The position numbers and the translations under genes were made by a program. A stretch of 64,000 nucleotides of DNA from NCBI GenBank assembly GCA_028564705.1, contig JAPXFQ010002758.1, positions 62,001-126,000 of the forward strand, written 5' to 3'. The notes under the pieces are model-generated. The model was given only the letters and a program-made list of their open reading frames with translations. It ran no database searches and was not told where the DNA came from. This DNA comes from Apricaphanius iberus. Lineage: Eukaryota; Chordata; Actinopteri; Cyprinodontiformes; Aphaniidae. Numbering within the stretch: position 1 is the stretch's first letter; every line of letters starts with the position of its first letter. Positions 1-32,182 of this stretch are shown piece by piece.

Positions 1-21013
<21,013 letters not shown>

Positions 21014-21148
21014 ACGCCCCACCTCCCATCCAACGCAGCCCCACCTTCCACCTGTCCTCCCTGTGTTCCTCACCAGCTTCCCATGGTCTTCTACTCACTG
21101 CAAGGGCCACAAGCAAGCAACAGCCCACTGTTGTTTTGAGTATTATTA

Positions 21149-21227
<79 letters not shown>

Positions 21228-22550
21228 TTTTTTTAGATCGTCCTGTTACAGGAGAAAATATTCTACAGCACTGAAGGACTTTTTATTTGTATTGTTTGAA
21301 AGTTGTTGGACCACGTGTTGTGGTTTTTTTCACATTCCATATTTATAACTACTTATTTAGACTGTTTGTTTTTATGTCCTTGTCTTTGTTCTTGTTTTTT
21401 TTTTTTTTATTGGTTTGTGCAGAAGTGGACTTGCTAAAGCTCAGCATTGAACCTTTGAAGTAGGTGGAGGAGCATTGGATTTTGCACTCATGAAGAAATT
21501 AATGTAGACAAGCTCTTACTTTTGATGTACTGAACATGTGAACAGCCTCCATTGTGTCGTCTGTATATGCATTTGATTATTGTATATTCTGAGGAGGGGG
21601 GGAAGGTTACATATAATATTAAATATTGCCATTTCAATGGCTATAGCTAGTAACACTAAGTAATGATAGTATATTCTGCACAGGCGTGTAGCTTTATGGA
21701 GTTTTAAATGCATACAGACGTATGTCACTGTGTGACTGAGGGTGCGCGCGCGTGTGTGTGTGTGTGTGTTTGTGACCCGAGGGTCTGAACGATCATTTTA
21801 AGCCTCCTCCCAGCACTTCATTCCATCCTCCTAGATGTTTGGCTCTTCTTTGGCTCCATATACTGAGGTGACCTCTTGTGCCGTGTGCAGTGCTTGTGTG
21901 AGACTGTATCCGTGTATGTGCAAGGACAAGACGACGGCCACCGAAACCCAGGGTCCCTAACTGTACCATGTGTGTGTGAGCGTGTGTATTTACTCTGATC
22001 CCTCTCGCTGAGGTCTGTGTATGCCAGGTGTTGTGCTGTTTCCCTCGGTCACTATTCCTTTTTTTTTTTTGTTTCTTTTTTTTTCTTTGCGTGTACAGAT
22101 GTGAAAATGAAGAACTGAAAACTTCTAGCTGGAGACTCTACCTATTTGTCCCTCTCCAACTCTTCCTTTCGTTAGTCTTTGCGGCAGAAATCAACGAGGA
22201 GGGAGAAGGGGGCGGGCAGAACCCCATTGGGTTCTAATGACGGTTTGATGAAGATCCATAACACTCCTGTAGGTTGCGTGTTTAGATTTAAGATGAAGAA
22301 AAAAAAAATGGCCCTTTGTCTAGAAGGGTCAGGAGTTGGAGCCTGTTATTAACCCTCGATGTACTGAACTTCCTTCCATGCTTTAAGCTGTGTGTGTGTA
22401 AAGTGTCATCCTAACCCTAACATGAGTTTGATTCCTTTCCGTTGTCATGCAAAATAGTAACTAAGGGGAACTGTCATTGATACATGGAGGATTATGACCT
22501 AAATGAAAGGGAAGTACTATCCTAAATAAAAATGGAAATTAGACTCGTTT
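21014..22550 (+). other. cltc: cltc 3' untranslated region
   Basis: Sequence after the cltc stop codon has no convincing reading frame. It contains a long TA microsatellite, G/T-rich runs and a canonical AATAAA at 22525-22530, which I take as the polyadenylation signal. The end is inferred from that signal alone. Earlier or later sites may also be used. Confidence 0.6.
21150..21222. repeat. (TA)n microsatellite in cltc 3'UTR
   Basis: A nearly perfect TA dinucleotide run of about 73 bp starts some 137 bp after the cltc stop codon. In RNA a (UA)n run this long could fold on itself. The length given is that of the assembly and may be inaccurate. Confidence 0.95.
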
Positions 22551-23920
22551 CCTGTGGCATGAAGTAGCAATGTCTCGACTTTTTCTGATGCCTGTTTTTC
22601 TTTATTTGCAGTAAATGTTAGATGAACCAATCGGGTTTTTCTTTGCGAAATTCAACATTTTCTGCAGATTTCAAAGTTTCTGTTCTGTCAATTGTGAAAA
22701 GAACATTTTGACACAACAAAGACAGACCAAATTGCCTCACAATTTAGCCAAACTATAAAATTAAAATCTCCAAAATATAAGATTAAGTGCAGTGTATTGA
22801 TGTCAAAAGCCAACAATGTTTCAGCAGTTCTTTGGTGGGAGCTGTGACGACGTCTAGAGGTCATCATCAGAACATCCAGGCAAAAATGAATCTCTTGAAG
22901 GTTTAAAGGTGGTGGGGTCATTCCACAGATAACACAGGACCAGACTTCAGTGCACTCTGAGCCCAAAATCAGCAAGGCGCAAGTAGACACACGGCACCCC
23001 TACAGAACTCCGGTCCAGCAGCGTCCAGCGCATCGGTTTCAGTAAGGAGGAGGAGCTGCTTAGTTCTGGACAATTTGTAAACTCTCCAGGGAAAACTGAT
23101 CTTCCCCTAAATACAGAGCATAACTATTCTAAAGGTGAGAGGTCATAGTGTTAAAAGCAGGAATAACCCAGAAAATGAAGGTCCAAAAAGATTCTGATTA
23201 GTGTATCAAAGCTTTATCTGGTTTTGTTTCTGCTCTATAGCTGTTAACTGACCATAAATGTTTCAATCAACCAGAAAAAAAAAATATTTTTTTCAGTATT
23301 CAAACTGCGAATAACCTGTCGTGTGAAAAAAGTGAAAATTATTCTCATCAGTGACTAATTGTCTCATTATTAGAATTAGAATATCCTCAAAAAGTAATTT
23401 CATTTAACAGATTAATTGATTTGAGTTCACACCAAGTGTTTATTTCTGTTAAATCCAAAGATTATTGATTACAGCAAAAGAAAACCAGAAATTGTTTCTC
23501 AGAAAATCACAATTTTACATGTGAAAGGTGCCAGAAGGAATTTTATTATAGAAATGTGGGTCTGCTGATGAGTATGTTACTCAGCTGTCTGGTTCATGTT
23601 TGCATGAATCCCTGCATAAATGCAGTTTAAGATGGAATGAATCAGCCTTATATGCACTGCTGAGGTATTAAGATCGGGTTAGTCATAATCATGTAATAGA
23701 TTTATAGAAAAATGAATCCATATAGTTAACTTGTAAATGGAAAATAATCCAACTTTACCATGGAATTTACACAAAGATGCAGCTATACACGCTTAAAAGA
23801 AGAAAAAAAATCAGAAACATGAAAGCTGTGTATCATTAATCCAAACTTCTAATGTAATAAGCATTGCTCATAAAAGCTCAGTATTTAAAATTCTTTGATT
23901 CTGAAATGACTGGATGAGCC
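22551..23920. other. Intergenic region between convergent cltc and cfap45
   Basis: About 1.4 kb between the inferred cltc poly(A) site and the cfap45 stop codon. Part of it should be the cfap45 3'UTR. The stretch at about 23310-23530 resembles AT-rich fish repeat consensus. Otherwise I see no gene, RNA or clear element. Confidence 0.6.
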
Positions 23921-26900
23921 TCAGATCTTCACACTGTTGGAATCCATGAGTGTTTTCCGGACCTTTCGTTCCACGTCACTGCAATACTTTTCAGAGATCC
24001 CTGTTGCCCTGCACACAAACACGAGAACATCAGATTTACTAATTAGATCCACAGAGGAGCAAAATGTTGGCCAAGAAACGATGCATGAGAGTAAACCATG
24101 TCCAAACTCACTTGAGCTCCTTGAGTTTCCTTTCTTTGACTTCACTGAGTCGCATACGTCTCTGCCGGTCTTCCTCAATCAGCCGATCAGCCTCCTTGAA
24201 CTTTTCTCTGCGCTGGTTGAGAGCTGAGAGCTCCTGTTCCTTTATCTGCTGGCGGAGGGTCTCTGCGTGACGCAACGCTTTCTGCAGCTGCTTCTCCTTC
24301 AGCTCCTTCTCCTTCGCCATTGCTTCCTGCTGAGTCCTGTGAAAAGAAGCACAGCAGCGACTGAGAAACATTGAATAAGTACTTTTGGCTGAAGAAGAAA
24401 AAAAAGAGCTAGGCTTACTTACTTCAGTACCCTCTCAAGCACAGCCTTCTCCCGGTTGGCCTCCATCATCAGGCAGCGCTCCTTGTTTTTAACCTGCTCC
24501 AAGCGAGCTGCCTTCAGAGTGGCTTGCTCGCGGGCTTTCTTTGCAGCCAGTTCCCTCTGCTTCATCCTCCACTGTCTGTCACTGATTTCTTGGTTCCTTC
24601 GAGCACGGATCTCATCCTTTAAAATAATTTTTAAAAGCGTCTTTCAAAGAGATGCCTTTTGGCATTTAAAACTGCGGGGTGCAGGTCGGTCACCAACTCA
24701 CCTGCTCAGCCTTATGGTCTTTGGCTCTTTCCTGCTGGGCCCTCAGACGAGCAATCTCCACCTCTTTCTCCTTCTTGATTCGTTTTTGTTCTGCTTCGTA
24801 CTCTGCCTCCCGCTCCTGTTATGGTGTGGAGATGTAAGAATGATGAAACAAGAAACTTCAACGGCAGAAGAGAATAACGGTAGGCCAGAACATACACACA
24901 CACATACACACATAATAGCGCCCCAAAAACGTATATTTCTTAAATCTAGGAGGTCCGCCACCCAAACCCCGAACCCCATATTTGTCCAGGATCCTGGTCT
25001 TGAAAAACCAGCTCAGAACGTCTTACTACAAAGGCGAGGTTGAGAACAACCGAGGGGGGGCCAGAGAAATGTTGAGCTCTGATGGTTGAAGAGAGTCTCT
25101 TGAGGAAGGAGAGCCATCCCATCAACACCGTGAAAGGATGTCGTCCCCAATGAGGAGCCATGGGCCGTTACCACCTCATCATCTATACCAGAACAAGAGC
25201 GAGTTTAAGCCCATCGCGCAGACATTCTCCTAAGAGAAAGTGCTCAGGGCCGAGTTCAAGGACCCTGAACGGGCTATCATTCAAGGGGCGTAATGGAGTC
25301 CTGTGTACATCGTGTCAAACAAAAACAAACTTAGAGCTCTTCAGGACAAATGACTGGGGCAAACGATGATGCATGAGACCAGGAATACGAAAAGGGTCCC
25401 CTTGGGGTAAAAAAAGGTTGGGCAGGTGGGGTGAACTGGGGTGAGGGGAGCCTCAGGATAAAATCTGCCCAGAACACACAGGCTGACCTAAAACCAGTTC
25501 AGCTGGAGAAGTACCAATGTCCTCTTTAGCCACGAAATGAAAACCAAGTATAACCCATGGGAGGCGGTCGATCCAGATCTTGATCTTGGATCTTGAGGGT
25601 GGATCTTGTGGGCGTCCGGTTTATATGTAAAGTCAATATAGAAGCATGCTGACGAGCGCCAGGGGGTCCTGCGATGCGAAAACTCTTTTCTGCCTAATTC
25701 ACGTGTCAGATTTACTCAAATAAGGCGTTTCCACTCATGCCAGAAAATACACGTGTCATTTTTTTTGCTCTGCATTTTTTGCATTCACTCGTTACAAGCG
25801 TTTTTGTGTTCGCCTTCAGAGTGCTGTTGGGGCTGCCTAGGCTCCCTCCGCCGATAAGTGGGCCATGAACAGCTCCCTCACACTTAGCGACTTTGTCGCC
25901 ATTTCTAACAACTTTTCAGACCCCCTTTTACGACATTTTTTTCCAAAAAGCACAGACAGACAAATCTTGCAACATTTCTGACCACTCTTAGCTACTTTCT
26001 GTGACACTTTGTCGCTGATATATTCCCTGCACATTAGAGACCCGACTTGCTCTGCTCTGGACCATCTTTCAGCAGGGGAGTGATCTGTAGAAGCTCAGAC
26101 CGCATAATCACACGTCGTAAACCTCTTTCAGTTCATTTCACTCAGCGTCAGAGAGATGGAGCCGATTTCACCCAGTCACAAAAGAGGTCGTTTTTATCTT
26201 CAACATGAATTGAAAAATTAAAAAGAAATGTGCACGAATATAACACCAATGGTCCTTTTTTTTTTAAGCCACACAAGCATCATTCTTGACTCCTCTTTCA
26301 AACGTCTCCTTTCAAAGGAGGGAAAATTCAGAAATTGTCTGTATGCTGCATTTGCACCTGTGGTGTCTTCAAGAAACCTTTGAAATGTATGGTCAGTTTG
26401 AAAATATTGTTTTTATTTAACCCTGTTCTATTTAATCCTAAACTAGAAATGATTATTTCTTCCTTTCTGTCATGCCCTGTTTTCCTCTTTATACCAACTT
26501 TCCTTTGAAAGCCACGTTCTTTTTTTTCTTGCCATCTTTTGACCTTTTAAGGCTGGCTTTTATTGTTTATTGTTTTTTATTTATTATTATTATGTTATAT
26601 GTCTGAACACAGTGGTTTAATTCAAACTGGTTTAATTTGTAGAGACGGTTGGGTACATTGCTCCCTCACCCAGAGGCCTGCCTGGAGGAGTTGTTGGCCG
26701 CAACCCGACCCAGGCCAGGCAATGGCTCCACAGCTGCCACAAATTGATTGACTACATAGATTGCTGCAGCACTCCAGGCCAAAAGGAGCCCCAACTAAAT
26801 ATTGAGTGTTGAAAATTCTCATACTTCTTATGTTCATATGTTTCAGTTGACCAACATTTATAAAAATCCTTATTTTGCATTGGTTTTAATTGATATTCTA

Positions 26901-29900
26901 ATTTTCTGAGACTGAATTTGGGACTTTCATTAGGTTTCAGTTACAATCATCAAAATTAAAAGAAATAAAAATTTGAAATAAATAAGTCTGTGTGAATGAA
27001 AGAATCTAATATACAAGTGTATGTATGTTTGTATATATATAAACAAATTGAAGACATAATTTGTTGTGAATATTTGGCAGAAAATGTTTCCTGTTTCCTG
27101 CTCACCAGTTTCTTTTGCAGGTATTCCATGGTTCTCATGTCAGCCAGCTTCTCCTCTTCTAGACGCTTCTCCTTGGCCCGCACAACCTCAGCATTGATGC
27201 GCATGATCTCCTCCTGCAGGAGCTGCTGTTCCCTCCTCTTCTTCTCCTTGGCCTAGGAGAAGAGATTCATTATGGTTGGATTATTTGTCTGAAATTTAAG
27301 GGCTTAAGTTAGAGGAAGCTTGAGCTCAGCACCTGGAGATCTTCATGGTTGATCCTCTCCATGTCTTTGTGGATCTGTTCTTTTTCAACCTCTTTCATCA
27401 TGTCTTGAATCTGTTTTTCCTCCATACGCTCTTGGATTTGGCTGTAAATTTGCTCCTGTCCTCTAAAATATCAAACGGAATTAGAAATTTGTATAAAAAT
27501 GCTTCTTAAAGTCAGAAAAAGTATGGAATTTAGTTACAATAAAAATTTTGCCTGAATAATTCATGTGAATACCTTGCAAATGTGCTCACTCTTTTAAACT
27601 CTTTTTTTTTTTTTTTTACTTGAGAAGCAGATAATTAAAAGAATTCATTTGAATTTCATAACTTAAATCAACACAAGAGTTTTTTCTTAATATAAGTATT
27701 TCAAAACAACAATTTGAATAGATTGTTAGCATAGGTATTTAATCCCCTGAGTCAAAACTTAGTATAACCATGTATAGCTGTAGAACATGTAGCAATGTAA
27801 CAATGTAGCATAACATGTAGACATTTTTTACCTAATCATCTTTGCAAAAATAATTTAATCATACTTGGAGAACACTTTTTTAATCTCCCATCAAATTCTC
27901 AGATTAGATTAAAATGATTTTGTTTTAAATCTGTACTTTGACTGGGCCATTCTAACAGATTAATACGCTTTGAACTAAACCAGTGATTCTCTAACTCTTA
28001 ATAGCAAATACTACCTCATTAAATAAGTTGGATAAGCAGAACCATACTAAACGTAATTTAAGGATATTAACATAACATGCAGTGGACTGTCCTATCTTAG
28101 TTGTTAATAGTTTGTCCTGAAAACGCAGAACTTCTTATCATATTTGGCACCATGTGTTTGACTGAGGAATGCATTTGAATTACACTCTTCAATTTCACCC
28201 AAAAGTCAAAACATCCACCTTTAAAGTTAGAAAAATGAACAGAGAGTTGATCATAACTTATAGCTGCACTCGTTAAGATGTGTCTTCCGCTTTTGTAAAA
28301 AGAAATGCAAAATTATTTACAAAAGACATTTATTTTTACTTGCCTTTAATTATATCTTTTTTAAACGTCTCAGCTGAGAGAAAGTAAAAATGAAGTCAAA
28401 TTCTTTATGTACACAATCTTAAAGTTTTAAGTGAAATAAATCGGATTCTGAAGTCAGAATTTCAAGCTGGAGAGTTTCTCACCGAACCCAACACTAAAAC
28501 CTTAAATTGCTACTATTGTTTGAAACTAAATGATAGCTGCAGCAAACATGGTTTAATATTCCCTTCAACTCAGACCAACTTCCTATTTCCTGTTGGGGAA
28601 AAAAAACAAGAAGCTCATCCACACTGTATGATGCTGCCACCGCCATGTTGCAGCGTCGACAATGATTTGCTGTAGGCCTATTAATCGACTCGTAACGTTT
28701 TGCATGTACACTAACAAATTAAATCAGTGCTGGTATCATCTGACCCCAACACCCTTTTCTACATATTGTCTGTGTCCTCTACATAGGGTATATTTAAATT
28801 TCACCTTTGCACCATTTTGTGTTGGTCTGTCACAGAAAAGCCCAACAAACCACAATGATGTTTTTGGTTTTTATACAGCAGTATATGGAAAAGGTAGAAT
28901 ATTTTTGCAAGGTACAGTTTATTTTGCTGTATTCTTCCTTTTTACTTGATCCGCTGCTGTTTGCGTAGCTCATCAATCTTCTTGATATCCTCCAAAACTC
29001 TGCGGCGCTCCACCTCCATCATGATGTCCAGGCGCTTCTCCTCGTCGTCCAGCTGGGTCCGGATCAAGTTCTTTTCCTGAATCTGATCGTCCCACGTGGC
29101 TTGACACTGAGCCCCCAGGATCAGCTGGACAGAGCAGAAACAGAGGCACTGACAGCACTGGAAACCGAGAATTTTCCATTTTAATTTAAAATTTGACTTC
29201 CATAGGCCTGCCTACTTGATTGAGCCTTTTGACTTCATCCTCTTGTTCCATTCTAAGTTCGCTGGCCTGATCAATTATCATCTGTGTCCGCTTTTGAGCC
29301 TCGAGCTCCAGGTCTGTTAATTCCCTGTTTTCTTTACTAGACAGCTCTGCATCCAGGAGTTGACGCTTTCTTTCTTCAGCAGCTTTCTAGATCCGAAGCA
29401 GATGGTACAATAGTAAAGCTCTAACTGGAATGCCTTTTTAAGAAAACTGATATTGCTTACAGTTTTTTCCTCTTTCTCTTTCACGTGAGCTTGCTTCAAG
29501 GCTTCTCTCTCTTGCTTGACACCAGTCTGAGATTCTGAGAAGATCTTTCTAAACCCAGATGATGGAAGAACAATGCTTTCTCTTGAACTGTCACTTCGTG
29601 GAATCCTGAAAAAAACATTGGATTTTTACGCATGCAGTGGGGCAAAAACGTATTTGGCTGTATTTTTGCAAGTTGTAAAACTTTAAGAAATGAGAGATGT
29701 CTGTAATTTTCATCATAGATACACTTCAGCTATGAGAGACAGAACGAGAAAAAACCCTACAAACTAGGAAGAATTCTTGCCCTCACACAGCTGTTACTAC
29801 TTCTTCAAGAAGCTGTTCTATCCCCCTCTCATTACCTTTATCAATTGCACCTGTTTGAAGTCATCATCTGTATAAAAGACACCTATCCACACCTTCAAAC

Positions 29901-32115
29901 AGTCAGACTCCAATCTCCACCATGGTGAAAACACCAGAGAGCTGTCCAAGGACACCAGACACAAGATTGTACACCTGCTCAAGACTGGAATGAGCCAATC
30001 TACAATCAGCAGGCAGCTTGGGGAGAAGAGATCAACTGTTAGAAAATAGAATATACAAAAGATCACTGACAATCTCCATTGATTTTAAGCTCCATAGAAG
30101 ATCTCACCTGGGGGGACACATAATCTTATGAACAGGGGGGAAACATCGCAGTACTACACGGTCAATGCCCTGAAGAGAGCTGGGACTACAGTAACAAAGG
30201 TTACTGTTAGTGGCACTCTACTCTCTCATTGATTAAAGTCCTGCAGCACAGGAAAGGTCCCCCTGCTTAAGCCAGCACATGTCCAGACTTGTTAAATGTT
30301 TGCCAGAGACCATCTGGATGATTCAGAGGAGAATTGGGAGGAAGTCATGTGTTCAGACGAGACCAAAATAGAACTCTTTGGTATAAATCTCTCTCATAGT
30401 TTTTTTGGGAGGGGAAGACTGCTGAGTTGCTTTACAGGAACAACATACCCACAGTGATGCACGAGGGTAGAAACATTATGCTCTTAGGGTGCTTTTCTGC
30501 AAATGAGACAGAAAGACTAATCCATGTTTAGGAGAGGATGAATTGGGCCATGTATCCTGATATTTTGATCAAAAAGCTCCTTCCATCCGTGAGAACATTG
30601 CCGATCAAACGTGGCTGGATCTTCCAGCATGACAATGATTCCAAACACACCACCTGGGCAACAAAGGAATGCCTACAAAAATAGCATTTCAAGGTTCTGA
30701 AGTTGTCTAGCCAGTCTCCACACCTAAATCCAATAGAAAATCTTTTGAAGGAGCTGAAACTCCGTGTTGCTCAGAGACAGTTCCAAAACCTGACAGACCT
30801 AGACAAGATCTGTGTGGAGGATTGGACCAAAACCCCTGTTGCTCTGTGTGCAAACCAAGGTTATGTTATAAAGTTGAGGTGAACCTTTTTTTAACTAAAC
30901 AAGTACTTCTCTTCTGACTATTATACAGAGAAATTCTTTAAAAGAATAATACAATGTGACATCCTGGATTTTTTTTAAACATTCAGTCTCTCACAGTTTA
31001 AGTGAAAATTACAGACCTCTCTTATCTTTTTAGGTGGAATAACTTGGACAATCGGTGGCTGCTAAATACTTTGTTTTCCTTCTGTGTATATATATATATA
31101 TATATATATGCATGGTGGGTTCCATCCCAAATCCAGCACCCTGAGACTGTACACACGCAGTAAGGAAGGAGGCAGAGGACTGATGAGTGTGAGAACCACT
31201 AACCAGGATGAAACATCAAACCTCCATAATTACATCAAGGACAAGGCTTCAACGGATGACGTGCTTAGTGAATGCCGGAGACAATGGCAAGATGAGGAGG
31301 TGCTGGAGGAGGAACCATCATGGGAGGACAAGCCCCTACATGGGATGTACCATCGGAACATAACTGAAGTGGCTGATCTCAAGAAATCCTACCAATGGCT
31401 AGAGAGGGGCCGGCCTACAGGAGGCACTCATCCTGGCAGCACAGGAGCAGGCTCTGAGCACCAGATCGATAGAGGCCCAGATCTACCACACCAGACAAGA
31501 CCCAAGGTGTAGGCTGTGCAAAGAGTCATCTGAGACAATCCAGCACATAAGAGCAGGGTGTAAAATGCTGACAGAGAAAACATACATGGAACGTCATAAC
31601 CAAGTGGCTGGCATAATATTTAGAAACATCTGTGTGGAGTATGGGCTGGAAACCCCAATGTCAAAGTGGGAAACGCCTCCAAAGGTGGTGGAGAACGACC
31701 GGGCAAAGATCCTGTGGGACTTCCAGATCCAGACAGGATGGAAATGACGCACCAACCTGACAATGTGGTGGTTGATAAAGAGCAAAACAAACCCGCTGTG
31801 GTGGATGTGGCAATGCCAAGTGATGGTAACATCAAGAAGAAGGAATACGAGAAACTTGAGAAATACCAAAAAGGCTCAGACAGGAGCTAGAGGAGGCTTA
31901 GAAGGTGAAGGTGACAGAAGTAACCGTGGTAATCGGAGCACTTGGGTCAATGACCCCCAAACTGGAAGAATGACTCCAGTAGATCCCTCAGACATCTCAG
32001 TTCAGAAAAGTGCAGTAATTGGAACAGCAAAGATACTGAGGAAGACCCTCAAGCTCCCAGGCTTCTGGGAACCGAATTTGGTATGGGAAACACCGCCCAC
32101 GGTGGGCGAGAGGGA

Positions 32116-32182
<67 letters not shown>

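Noticed and set aside
24456..25043. 195-codon + strand frame
   Set aside because: It is antisense to two cfap45 exons and continues through intron and a CA microsatellite.
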